Positions 1 to 8,570 of a stretch of DNA of 64,000 bases are shown piece by piece; the first letter of the stretch is position 1, and each line of letters starts with the position of its first letter. A program made the position numbers and the translations under genes. Location: contig NZ_RJQC01000001.1 of NCBI RefSeq assembly GCF_003725415.1, positions 675,604 through 739,603 on the forward strand, in the 5' to 3' direction. The notes below the pieces were generated by a model. It did not search any database. It was not told the origin of the DNA and worked only from the letters and a program-made list of their open reading frames with translations. This DNA comes from Absicoccus porci. Lineage in GTDB: Bacteria > Bacillota_I > Bacilli_A > Erysipelotrichales > Erysipelotrichaceae.

Positions 1-24
1 CTGTGTAATACATCTTTGCTGCAT

Positions 25-1404
25 CTACGAATGAGTAGGTGTGCCTGTAAAACCAAACAAATGATACTTCTTGAAATTCTTAACGATCAGCTTATGCATA
101 TCACCAAACTGTGACCGATGACATTCATCAAAGATCACAACGATATGTTTAGAATAGACCGGATGTTTGGGATTCTTCTTGCAGAAAGTCGATAATTTCT
201 GGATCGTTGTGATGATGATCTTCGCATTTGGATCTTCCAGTTGCCGTTTCAACACAGCCGTTGAAGTATTGCTGTTGGCAGCTCCTTTTTCAAAACGATC
301 GTATTCTTTCATTGTCTGATAATCCAGATCCTTACGGTCTACAACAAACAATACCTTATCGATATACGGAATCTGTGTTGCCAATCGGGCTGTTTTGAAT
401 GAAGTCAATGTTTTCCCCGATCCGGTTGTATGCCAGATATATCCCCCACCGGCAACCGTACCGTATTTCTTATAATTATTCGCAATCTCAATACGATTCA
501 AGATCCGTTCAGTTGCCGTGATCTGATAAGGACGCATGACCATCAATAAATTTTCAGATGTAAAGATGCAATATTTTGTTAATACAGCCAACAATGTATG
601 CCGATTAAAGAAAGTTCGTGTAAAATCAAACAAATCTGGAATGATCTTATTGTTGGCATCTGACCAGAAAGATGTAAATTCAAAGCTGTTGCTTGTTTTA
701 TTCTGTCTGGTTCGGCTGGATCTGGCATCACTGATTGCATTGGAACGCGTACTATTAGAGTAATACTTGGTATTAGTACCATTCGAAATGACAAAGATCT
801 GTACATATTCATACAGACCACATCCAGCCCAGAAAGAATCTCGTTGATAGCGATCAATCTGATTGAATGCTTCGCGAATTGGTACACCACGCCTTTTCAA
901 TTCAATATGAACCAAAGGCAATCCATTAACAAGAATCGTTACATCATAGCGATTATCGTATCTTGCACCATTTTCTTTTCCATTCTCATACTGATTGATG
1001 ACCTGTAGATAATTGTTCTGAATATGAGTCTTATCGATCAAACGAATGTTTTTTGATGTACCATCATCACGTTTTAATACTTGTACATAGTCTTCCTGAA
1101 TTTTCCGAGTCTTTTCTATGATATGTTCGTTTGGATTAGCAATTGATTCATTAAAGAATCGTTTCCATTCATCCGAAGAAAATTGATAGTCATTCAATCT
1201 TTCAATTCGATCTCGCAAATTATTGATCAAATCATTTTCAGAATGAATGGGTAAATAATCATAACCCTGTTCGGTCAACATCTGGATAAATTCTTTTTCT
1301 AGATCTGCTTCATTTTGATAATTATTGACCCGTTTTTTATTTGATTTATATTCAGTAATGACTGTATTTTTCGTCGTTTCAGCAACAATATTAAAATAGG
1401 ACAT
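25..1404 (-). pseudogene. hsdR: Type I restriction enzyme R subunit, truncated (host system)
   Basis: This is the amino-terminal part of an HsdR restriction subunit, which translocates and cuts DNA as part of the HsdR2M2S1 complex. Visible are the PD-(D/E)xK nuclease core (YDVTILVNGLP followed by HIELKRRG), the helicase Walker A motif (HTTGSGKT), the Walker B-like box FDECH and motif III (TGTP). The frame then meets a TAG at 25-27, so about 459 residues remain of a family usually near 1000. An ATG at 1404 sits 8 nt after GGAGG and is preferred; the ATG at 1410 is too close. It is the last gene of the resident R-M operon. A frameshift, a deletion junction or an assembly error could explain the stop; the window edge prevents a choice. 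Confidence 0.85.
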
Positions 1405-1419
1405 GGACATCACCTCCAA

Positions 1420-1764
1420 TTAAATCAATGACATAATCACTAAAACTCTATAAATAAATAATTCTATTGTTGCAATAAATCCGAGCCACATAAAGACTTT
1501 ATTGGCTATTTTACCTGCTATAGAATTACAAATACCCCATTTAAAGAAATGGTCCAGAACAAAAACAATACCCAAAGTTCCGAATGCTAATAATTCTCCA
1601 ATTAATGCATCTGCATGATAATCATTATCTAATGTATCAACATCCGCTAAAACTCCTCCGATAGCTCCACCAGCAATTGCTATCGCACATTCAGCTGGAG
1701 TATTTATACTTGTAAAGGCTAAAGCATCTGCCATACCTACAGTTAGATGGGTTTTAGACATCAT
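1420..1764 (-). CDS. YdjM-like membrane protein (putative metal-dependent hydrolase fold)
   Basis: A 114-residue protein with hydrophobic stretches around residues 25-45, 60-75 and 90-112, so probably an integral membrane protein. The start (SKTHLTVGMADALA) and the GGVLADVDTLDND segment resemble the short YdjM/LexA-regulated membrane hydrolase-like proteins of Firmicutes, in which Asp residues follow a Gly-rich helix. It lies between the half hsdS and hsdR on the same strand, an unusual place, and has no obvious part in restriction. Either ATG at 1764 or 1761 could start it; the AAAGG upstream is about 12 nt away, a weak site. Family membership is by resemblance only, and the role is unknown. 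Confidence 0.5.
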   Translation of the reverse strand: MMSKTHLTVGMADALAFTSINTPAECAIAIAGGAIGGVLADVDTLDNDYHADALIGELLAFGTLGIVFVLDHFFKWGICNSIAGKIANKVFMWLGFIATIELFIYRVLVIMSLI

Positions 1765-1780
1765 AATTCATTATCACCTT

Positions 1781-2374
1781 TCATTTTAATTCTTTAAATG
1801 TCAATAATTGATTTCGATAGTATTCATATCGCTTTTGATTGGCTTCAATCTCTGCAGGAATTCCAGCACTTAGATCATTGCAAAGGTCATCAAATTTATC
1901 GAGAATTGCAACAATCTCTTTTTGTCTTTCTATGGTAGGAATTGTAAATGTGTAATTCATTACCGCTTTTTTATCTCCACGCGGCATTTTAGCACCCTTT
2001 GCATATTGCATATCATAATCAAAAAACGACTCAGAAGACAAAACATAATATAGAAATTTTGAAGTTACTATTTGATTATTTTTAATTGTAATATCTAAAA
2101 CGTCACCGTTTGTACCACCATCGTTTTTGGCCAGCCATATTTTTCTTAAATATGGTCTGATATTACCAATCAACACATCTCCTTTGTGATAATTAATAAG
2201 TCTTCCCTCTGTAGGAACATATTCTGATTTTTTGATTCCTGCCTTGTTTTGAAGTAAATTATCAACCCCAACATATGTTGAAGCATCCAAAAGTGAAGCA
2301 TCAATTCGTTCCTTTTGATATTCAGCTATATCACTTAATAAAACATTTGCATATCCGAACACGTACTGAAGCAA
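1781..2374 (-). CDS. hsdS': Half-length type I specificity subunit (single target-recognition domain)
   Basis: About 197 residues: one target-recognition domain (roughly residues 10-145) and one conserved helical spacer ending AEIEANQKRYEYYRNQLL, which closely matches the spacer of the full hsdS just upstream. A complete HsdS has two such units, so this is a half subunit or a spare third domain. The only in-frame start is TTG at 2374, with a weak AAGGA about 12 nt upstream, one base after the hsdS stop. Upstream of that TTG the frame stays open (codons for RRNLIK) into the heptamer repeat, so it could also be reached as a fusion with hsdS if the repeat number changes. It could alternatively work as a dimerising half-HsdS or be a decayed remnant. 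Confidence 0.7.
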   Translation of the reverse strand: MLQYVFGYANVLLSDIAEYQKERIDASLLDASTYVGVDNLLQNKAGIKKSEYVPTEGRLINYHKGDVLIGNIRPYLRKIWLAKNDGGTNGDVLDITIKNNQIVTSKFLYYVLSSESFFDYDMQYAKGAKMPRGDKKAVMNYTFTIPTIERQKEIVAILDKFDDLCNDLSAGIPAEIEANQKRYEYYRNQLLTFKELK

Positions 2375-2375
2375 C

Positions 2376-3671
2376 TTAATCAGATTCCTTCGTTGTTCGT
2401 TGTTCGTTGTTCGTTGTTCGTTGTTCGTTGTTCGTCAAGATGGTGTTGCCATTCTCAGCGAATGTCAAGAGCTGATTACGATAAAATTCATATTGTTTTT
2501 GTCGTGCTTCTATTTCAGCAGGCAAACCAATATTCAAATCAGAACAAATAGAGTTAAAGTTGTCGAGAACTTCAACTAGACGATTTTGTACCTCCAAAGA
2601 AGGTAAAGGAACTTCAATATTGGCTAATGTATTCGGAGTAACTTCAATTACTTTTGTGCCATGTGCTAGTTTTTTCTTTTGCTTGAAGAAAGCATTTGAA
2701 GAAAAGTAATAAGACAAATATTTAGCATTTTGTTGATGACTAATAATTGCTGTATGTCCGCTAACAGCTATATCTTTATCTCCTAACCACGCTACAGATT
2801 TGCAAACATCTTCAATATTTTCACTTGTAACAGCCATAACAATATCATTTTTCTTGGCTTTTTTTGAATTGCTATATGCTTCTTCATTGATTGTTGTCAA
2901 TGTTGTATCAGCATATGTTCCATAATGGGTATAAATTTGACCATAATGAATACAAGGTAAACCATTATCAACAAAGTCTTTCTTTTGAAAATTACCTCCA
3001 CGACTAATTACAGCAAATTCTCCTAATTTTATTTTAGGAATTTCTGCATTATTATTTAGCAAAGTATCTCTATAATATTCATACTGCTTCTTCCGAGCTG
3101 CAAGCTCGGCTGATAGCAGCGTGAACTCGTCCAATATACGGACAATTTCACGCTGTACCGGCAGGGCCGGTAGCGGAACCTTAACTCTACTCATTTTATC
3201 TTTCGAAACATTAAAACGAGTAACTCCATTTGCAGTTTTCCTAATTTGATAGCGTAGATTATCAGATCTAAACAAGTGTTTAGCAAAATCTGGAATTAAT
3301 ATTTCAGGATTATCTAATCTAAAGAAAAAACAAAAACTATTTAAATATAAAGGTTCAGTCGGTTGTTCGGTAATAACCGATGAAAATCCGCATTCATCCG
3401 GCGTTTCAGAAGAACCAGTAAAAATAATGTCTCCTAACTTTAACGTTCTTTGGTTTTCTTCTTCTGATATTTTTACTCTATCAGAAGGATGAATATCCAA
3501 AGCAGGGTTTTGATAAACATTTTTATATGAAATAAAAACAGCATTTCCATCAACAAAATCTTTCTTTGACTTACCAGTGATTCCACCATAAAAATGACCT
3601 AATTCACCAAGCGTTTTAAATTTCACGCCATCCGGACAGTATTCCTGAATTAAATCGTCTAATCTACTCAT
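2376..3671 (-). CDS. hsdS: Type I restriction-modification specificity subunit (host system)
   Basis: A 431-residue HsdS, which sets the DNA target of the HsdM/HsdR complex. It has the usual two target-recognition domains (about residues 15-155 and 215-375), each followed by a conserved helical spacer ([15 protein letters not shown] near 190-205, and [18 protein letters not shown] near 385-402). Its ATG overlaps the hsdM stop as ATGA, showing translational coupling to hsdM. The last 25 residues are encoded by the 7-bp repeat and are not part of the family fold. With hsdM split by the prophage, the normal upstream transcript no longer reaches this gene, so expression in the lysogen is doubtful. 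Confidence 0.93.
   Translation of the reverse strand: MSRLDDLIQEYCPDGVKFKTLGELGHFYGGITGKSKKDFVDGNAVFISYKNVYQNPALDIHPSDRVKISEEENQRTLKLGDIIFTGSSETPDECGFSSVITEQPTEPLYLNSFCFFFRLDNPEILIPDFAKHLFRSDNLRYQIRKTANGVTRFNVSKDKMSRVKVPLPALPVQREIVRILDEFTLLSAELAARKKQYEYYRDTLLNNNAEIPKIKLGEFAVISRGGNFQKKDFVDNGLPCIHYGQIYTHYGTYADTTLTTINEEAYSNSKKAKKNDIVMAVTSENIEDVCKSVAWLGDKDIAVSGHTAIISHQQNAKYLSYYFSSNAFFKQKKKLAHGTKVIEVTPNTLANIEVPLPSLEVQNRLVEVLDNFNSICSDLNIGLPAEIEARQKQYEFYRNQLLTFAENGNTILTNNEQRTTNNEQRTTKESD
2389..2434. repeat. 7-bp tandem repeat (TTGTTCG x6) at the 3' end of hsdS
   Basis: Six perfect copies of TTGTTCG (plus strand), preceded by a partial TTCG. On the coding strand they are CGAACAA units, read as the low-complexity tail NNEQRTT repeated. 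Because 7 is not a multiple of 3, each gain or loss of a unit changes the reading frame at the end of hsdS. Loss of one unit would join hsdS in frame to the downstream half hsdS; gain of one would end translation at a nearby TGA. Confidence 0.9.
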
Positions 3672-4555
3672 AATGTCTCTCCATTTTCGATCTCAGCAAT
3701 GATCTTATCGATCTCATCACGTAGTTTCTGCTCACGAGCAACAATTTCTTTTATTTCAGCATTCAATTTAACGATATCAACCTTTTCTCTTGTATCTTCT
3801 GGTTCTACATAAGTTGATACAGATAAGTTATATTCATTTTCCTGAATTTCTTTGCCAATAGCCAAATGAGCAAAGTGCTCTACTTCTTCCCTTTTGGCAA
3901 AGGTTTCTACAATCTTATCGATATTTTCATCGGTTAAAATATTATTGTTTGTTGCTTTTGTGAATTCATTTGAAGCATCAATAAATAAGATATTTGAATC
4001 CTTTTTATCTTTCTTTAAGACCATGATGCAGGTAGCAATCGAAGTACCAAAGAAAAGATTACTTGGTAGCTGAATTACGCAGTCAATGAAGTTTCCATCT
4101 ACCAAATACTGTCGAATCTTCTTTTCTTTACCACCTCGATACATAATGCCAGGAAAACAAACGATTGAAGCAACGCCATTAGGTGCTAACCATGACAAAC
4201 TATGCATGATAAAAGCCAGATCCGCTTTGCTTTTTGGTGCTAATACACCTGCAGGAGAAAATCGAGGATCATTGATCAGTGTTGCATCATCATCCCCTAC
4301 CCATTTTATTGAATAAGGCGGATTGGAAACAATCAGTTCAAACGGTTCGTCATCCCAATGTTTTGGGTCAATCAATGTATCACCACACTGAATGTCAAAC
4401 TTATCAAATTCGATATTATGAAGGAACATGTTGATGCGACAAAGATTGTATGTTGTGATATTGATTTCTTGTCCAAAGAAACCTACACGAACAGCATCTT
4501 TGCCTAATACTGCTTCAGATTTAAGAAGTAGCGACCCTGAACCGCACGCGGGATC
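3668..4555 (-). pseudogene. hsdM: Type I DNA methyltransferase, 3' fragment (host hsdM split by prophage)
   Basis: The carboxy-terminal 295 residues of an N6-adenine methyltransferase subunit. It begins inside motif I ([12 protein letters not shown], the AdoMet-binding loop) and includes the catalytic motif IV NPPYS, then the conserved C-terminal helices. The amino-terminal 226 residues lie at 60363-61040 on the same strand. The reading frame stays open leftwards into prophage DNA, up to a possible ATG at 4753, adding about 66 foreign residues that look like no methylase. Joining the two fragments at the shared GA rebuilds a 521-residue HsdM, normal for the family. As it stands the piece lacks the N-terminal helical domain and should be inactive. 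Confidence 0.95.
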
Positions 4556-4575
4556 TATCAAGACGCAATCTTTGA
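4534..4575. other. attL: left prophage-chromosome junction
   Basis: Junction between host hsdM (below about 4553) and prophage. The minus strand reads GTCTTGATAGATCCCGCG. The two bases GA (plus-strand 4554-4555) are the only bases shared with the other junction across the break. To their left the sequence codes for PACGSGS of HsdM; to their right the reading no longer resembles HsdM. A 2-bp shared core is typical of serine integrases, which cut with a 2-base overhang. Confidence 0.85.
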
Positions 4576-4764
4576 TACAAGCATATATGTAGTTGAAAGC
4601 CCAGAAACAGCGTGAAATAGCGCTATTTCTGGGTTCTTTCCTGTATGTAGGGCCACTTTGATAGCAGCCCATTTTGGCATTTTGTGTTCGGTATGCTGTT
4701 GTTTCTGCTACCAAAGCGACACCTCTTTTATCAATAATTAAAAAGTATGGCAAAATTAAAAGGT

Positions 4765-5091
4765 TTAATCCTGCAAAGTTTCAACCATACGTTCCAACAA
4801 GGAATCAACCTGACCGGCCTGCTTTCTTCTTGCAAAAGAGCCATTACTAAAATGGTCTTCTCTCAGCAAAGCAGTAAGCAATGCTGTACAAAGCTCATAA
4901 TCAGCAGTAGGGACACGCTGAAGTTCCTCATTGCAGTTAATTGGTTCAGTTACCATATAATCAGAATAATTTACCTTTAGGTCTCCTAACTGTTCTAGCA
5001 GGTCGTAATAAACAGACTCATTTCCCGGATGGGACAAAACTGCTTGAATAGCTTTTATTTTATCTTGATTGTTCACAAGCCGTCCTCCCAT
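4765..5091 (-). CDS. DUF6508-like protein, last gene of the defence operon
   Basis: A 108-residue soluble protein. The segment [29 protein letters not shown] near the C terminus is the recognisable part and resembles small proteins grouped as DUF6508; no enzyme motif is visible. It starts directly after the mcrC stop (no spacer), so it is translated with the restriction genes and is the last gene before the left junction. Related small proteins occur widely in clostridial genomes, so a restriction role is not implied. Family name from memory; function unknown. Confidence 0.6.
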   Translation of the reverse strand: MGGRLVNNQDKIKAIQAVLSHPGNESVYYDLLEQLGDLKVNYSDYMVTEPINCNEELQRVPTADYELCTALLTALLREDHFSNGSFARRKQAGQVDSLLERMVETLQD

Positions 5092-6162
5092 CTAATTAGC
5101 TTTTATAATGCCGGTAAAGTGTGCTTCCGCAATTCTATCCATCTGTGCGGCAATCTCTGAAAACGGTAGATTCAAATCAAGCGTCTTTACACTTATTTGA
5201 CTACCGTGCATCTGATACACGTTGTCCGGCTGGATTTCTTCTTCCGTTTTAGCATAAAGAAGCATACCTGAAACTGTATTATCTTCTTCTCCAAATTGAT
5301 AGCTGCGATTTTTTACATAGGTAAAAATCTGATACAGGTTGTTTGAATGAAGAGTATGCTTATCAAACTGGACTTGTGTCGTGTGGCTATAGTATTTTGC
5401 ATCAATGATAAGCACCGTATTTCCACGCTGTAGATGAATATCACTTTGCATAACCGGAAGCATAGTCCCAACGCCATCATCAAGTGCCCACGGAATCTGT
5501 GATGCACTGACAGACAAAGCTGGATAATGTCTGCTGTAATACTCCAGAATAAATTTTTCATACAGCCTGCACATACGCTGCTCATCTACAAAGGATGCCA
5601 ATCTATAATCACCTGCATCTGTCGTAATAAGCATTCCTTCAATAATCAACTGACAGATACTAACCAGCATTCTATACGTTTGATTATTACGCTGAAAACG
5701 AATGGACGACCATTTTATCCCTGTGGGCTCAATAACATCCACATTGGAAAAGTACAGCATTTTTTTCTTCAAGTCATCCTTGTACTTTGCTTGCACTTTT
5801 CCGTTTCGCAGAAGGAGCATCACTGTCGTTTTCAGGATTTGGTTTAACGTATTATTTTCTGACAGTTCATCAAAATCGCAGGTGAGCACTCTTTCATGTG
5901 CCAGCTTATTTTTTATTGTACCCGGCATATTTATTTTACCACGCATAACAGGCAGCTCTTCCTGACGGCTTATATATTCTCTGTATAGGCCCTGCTTTAA
6001 CTGCAACCCTATGCCTTTAGCTAGGATTGCAGCCAGCAGATTATACATTTCATCAAAAGACTCCACTGCAACATCATCGTAGGTCTCCTGATTCAGCGTC
6101 TGAAAGGCGTAAGAAAGCATGTGATAAATATTATTGATTAGAATGCTTTTATCCTTTGTCAT
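5092..6162 (-). CDS. mcrC: McrC-type nuclease subunit of a modified-DNA restriction system
   Basis: About 356 residues. McrC is the nuclease partner of the McrB GTPase and cuts DNA with modified bases. The C-terminal half shows a PD-(D/E)xK site: the acidic residue in VMQSDIHL, then DAKYY about 15 residues later. The N-terminal half (LINNIYHMLSYAFQ, then MRGKINMPGTIKNKL) is typical of the McrC family. The start at 6162 overlaps the mcrB stop as ATGA, so the two subunits are translationally coupled; an upstream in-frame ATG at 6192 has no ribosome-binding site. Length and order fit a complete two-gene McrBC system. Confidence 0.88.
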   Translation of the reverse strand: MTKDKSILINNIYHMLSYAFQTLNQETYDDVAVESFDEMYNLLAAILAKGIGLQLKQGLYREYISRQEELPVMRGKINMPGTIKNKLAHERVLTCDFDELSENNTLNQILKTTVMLLLRNGKVQAKYKDDLKKKMLYFSNVDVIEPTGIKWSSIRFQRNNQTYRMLVSICQLIIEGMLITTDAGDYRLASFVDEQRMCRLYEKFILEYYSRHYPALSVSASQIPWALDDGVGTMLPVMQSDIHLQRGNTVLIIDAKYYSHTTQVQFDKHTLHSNNLYQIFTYVKNRSYQFGEEDNTVSGMLLYAKTEEEIQPDNVYQMHGSQISVKTLDLNLPFSEIAAQMDRIAEAHFTGIIKAN

Positions 6163-8555
6163 TGAAATACACCATGCAAAATATTCTCCCAACGCTGCAG
6201 CTTATCGGCATCGTCAAACCAGTATTCTGCTAACATTGGTAGCACATCAAAATCAACCACATCTTGCATCCACTCATCTGTGCATTCATCCACATTGCAG
6301 AAATAACTATGACCAATGCAGAATCCCTTACCCAACGATTTGTCTTTTGCAATTTCTCTGTTCAGTTCCTTAATGCGGTCAATCAGAGTATTGAATGTGT
6401 CATTTGCGAATCCTTCCTGATACTTAATAAAGCCTTCCGAATCAAAGCCCGGTTCCATATCAAAAAAGCTAAATCGGCGGCGAAGTGCATAATCAATCAT
6501 CGCCAAACTTCTATCAGCAGTGTTCATCATACCAATGATATGCAGACGTTTTGGAACAGAGAAGCTGAGACCGTTATAGGCCAATGTTGCCTTTGTTTCT
6601 CTGTAATCCGCTTCAATCAACATCAGCAATTCACCGAAGATTTTACTCATGTTTCCTCGGTTAATCTCATCAATGATAAAGAAATAATCCTTATCTGGAT
6701 GGTTTGCTGCTTTCTGACAGAACCTATAGAAAATACCATATTTCAGTTCAAAACCATCCTCGACTGGCTTATAACCCATCATGAAATCTTCATAGGAATA
6801 GTTCTGATGGAATTGCACAAACTCGATGCGGTCATCATCTTTCTCACCCATAATCGAATAAGCCAGACGCTTAGCTGCATAAGTCTTTCCGACACCGGGT
6901 GCACCCTGAAGGATGATGTTTTTCTTCTTTGTGAGAACAGCTACAAGACGGTCATATTTTGCCTCGGTCATATAAACCTGTTCTAGGAATTTTTCTTTCG
7001 AATACTCATCTTTCGTCTTCTCAGATGTAGGCGCTGGATTCTCTTCACGAATCAGGTCGATGATAAATTCGTATTCACCCTTTGTTAATTTGAACAGACT
7101 ACCCTGAGTGATACTAAAGTATTCCATCTTCTCAAGCTCAGGACAAGCCTTCAATGTTGCAAAATCTATCGGTGATGATAAGCCTTCCAGCTTCTCGAAA
7201 TAGATTCTCTGTCCATCCTGCTCTGCGCTTACACGGAATACAGCTACAATCTGCTTCACTGGAGTGGACTCATAGCCAATAACCATATCACCGGCTTTTG
7301 CGTCAATGAAGTTTTGGAAGATTCTACGCTTGTTTCCATTATCGTTAAACAAGGTATAATCCTGAACTTCTCCCACCGGCATGCTGGACATGCTCCACAT
7401 TTTCGGATTCGCATTTAAGAACCAGTAGTGCTGTCCATCTTCTCCTTCAGGTAGCTGTGCGTATAATGGGACATTTGTCAAATCTACGTGGTCAAGAGCT
7501 GATGCTAACTCATCTCGAAGTTTCCATACATAAGAACCTTCTTCATCCTTATTAGCATCTTTACCAACATATAAAACCGGCCACAAGCGAGAACTTTCAT
7601 CATCTCTAGCCATAACAGGGCATCCCGTTTTTGCAATTACACGTCTTGCAAGAGCCTGAGAACCGCTGTTATAAAAGTTCTTTGTTTCACCATACTTTAC
7701 AGCAAGCTGAGTACAGGTTGCCTTACCGCCGTAGTCCTTCATTCTTTTCATAATTTCGAGACTACTGTCATTGAACACTTCTGAATCACCGAGAAGTCCA
7801 ATCCAATCTTCGACTGTTAATGCCGGAGTATAGTCAGTCGGCCACCACTCGTCAGCTTTAGGCCCTTCTTCCTCTTTGTTCCAATAGCGAGAAATGAAGA
7901 ATCCTACATCAATTGTCAGTGTGCGTAACTCTGGGTCAGGATAGCATGTAGATGTAATCTGGGAATTAAGCAGATTTCTAAGCTCATCATCCTGCTGCAG
8001 TTCAGCGCATATCTCATCATAGAATGCCACAAAGTTTCTGATGTTATCCGCATAGGCTCCCTTCTTGAAACGATAATCGCTTTCAAGTTCCGATGAGACA
8101 GCTTTCACTTCGCTCAATTTATAGATGTAATATTTATCCGGATAACGCAGCCACAAATATGTCATTATCGCATTCTCATACTGATAATGCTGCGCTGCTC
8201 CGTTTCCGTAGCGCTCTAACAATGTATTAGATTTATTTTTGAAGTTAGCCACTCTCTCGTATAAATCTTTACTCTCATCATAGAGTTCGATATACATCGA
8301 GCGCACTTCTTCCGGAGCAATCTCCGCAAACTTTGTAATCATTCTTGCTGGGAAGTTGTTCACAGACGCAAGCAAATTAGCAGTCTGCGCAAGAGCCTTT
8401 GTAAGCATCTGCGCAAAGTCATCTGAATTAACATCCCAATTCAACTGGAAGCATTGTACAGCTTCCCATTTATATTTTTCATTAGGCCACTGCTGCTGTA
8501 CAAAACGCTTTTTATACTCTACCAGCACCTCTTTTAGTCGAAATTTGTCGAACAC
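6159..8555 (-). CDS. mcrB: EVE-domain McrB-type GTPase
   Basis: A 798-residue AAA+ GTPase subunit that recognises modified DNA and drives McrC. Residues 376-490 (starting HYWFLNANPKMW) form an EVE/PUA-like domain, known to bind modified bases. The motor shows Walker A GAPGVGKT (551-558), Walker B IIDEINRG (627-634), the McrB signature MNTADRS (677-683) and an arginine finger in LRRRF (691-695). The N-terminal 350 residues are a mostly helical region of unclear role. It follows hsdR after 15 bp and overlaps mcrC by 4 bp. Such a system would attack foreign phage DNA that carries modified cytosines. Confidence 0.92.
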   Translation of the reverse strand: MFDKFRLKEVLVEYKKRFVQQQWPNEKYKWEAVQCFQLNWDVNSDDFAQMLTKALAQTANLLASVNNFPARMITKFAEIAPEEVRSMYIELYDESKDLYERVANFKNKSNTLLERYGNGAAQHYQYENAIMTYLWLRYPDKYYIYKLSEVKAVSSELESDYRFKKGAYADNIRNFVAFYDEICAELQQDDELRNLLNSQITSTCYPDPELRTLTIDVGFFISRYWNKEEEGPKADEWWPTDYTPALTVEDWIGLLGDSEVFNDSSLEIMKRMKDYGGKATCTQLAVKYGETKNFYNSGSQALARRVIAKTGCPVMARDDESSRLWPVLYVGKDANKDEEGSYVWKLRDELASALDHVDLTNVPLYAQLPEGEDGQHYWFLNANPKMWSMSSMPVGEVQDYTLFNDNGNKRRIFQNFIDAKAGDMVIGYESTPVKQIVAVFRVSAEQDGQRIYFEKLEGLSSPIDFATLKACPELEKMEYFSITQGSLFKLTKGEYEFIIDLIREENPAPTSEKTKDEYSKEKFLEQVYMTEAKYDRLVAVLTKKKNIILQGAPGVGKTYAAKRLAYSIMGEKDDDRIEFVQFHQNYSYEDFMMGYKPVEDGFELKYGIFYRFCQKAANHPDKDYFFIIDEINRGNMSKIFGELLMLIEADYRETKATLAYNGLSFSVPKRLHIIGMMNTADRSLAMIDYALRRRFSFFDMEPGFDSEGFIKYQEGFANDTFNTLIDRIKELNREIAKDKSLGKGFCIGHSYFCNVDECTDEWMQDVVDFDVLPMLAEYWFDDADKLQRWENILHGVFQ

Positions 8556-8570
8556 TGTTTTTCACCGCCT

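Noticed and set aside
2389..2434. CRISPR-like array
   Set aside because: Direct 7-bp tandem repeat without spacers inside a coding sequence.
4534..4575. Integration in a tRNA gene with a long shared core
   Set aside because: Both junctions lie in hsdM and share only GA; no tRNA sequence is present at either end.
3668..4753. Complete hsdM gene starting at 4753
   Set aside because: The first 66 residues do not resemble a methylase and the N-terminal domain is missing; the native partner is at 60363-61040.
6264..6986. Plus-strand frame of 240 residues inside mcrB
   Set aside because: Antisense shadow of the AAA+ domain, low complexity and no start signal.
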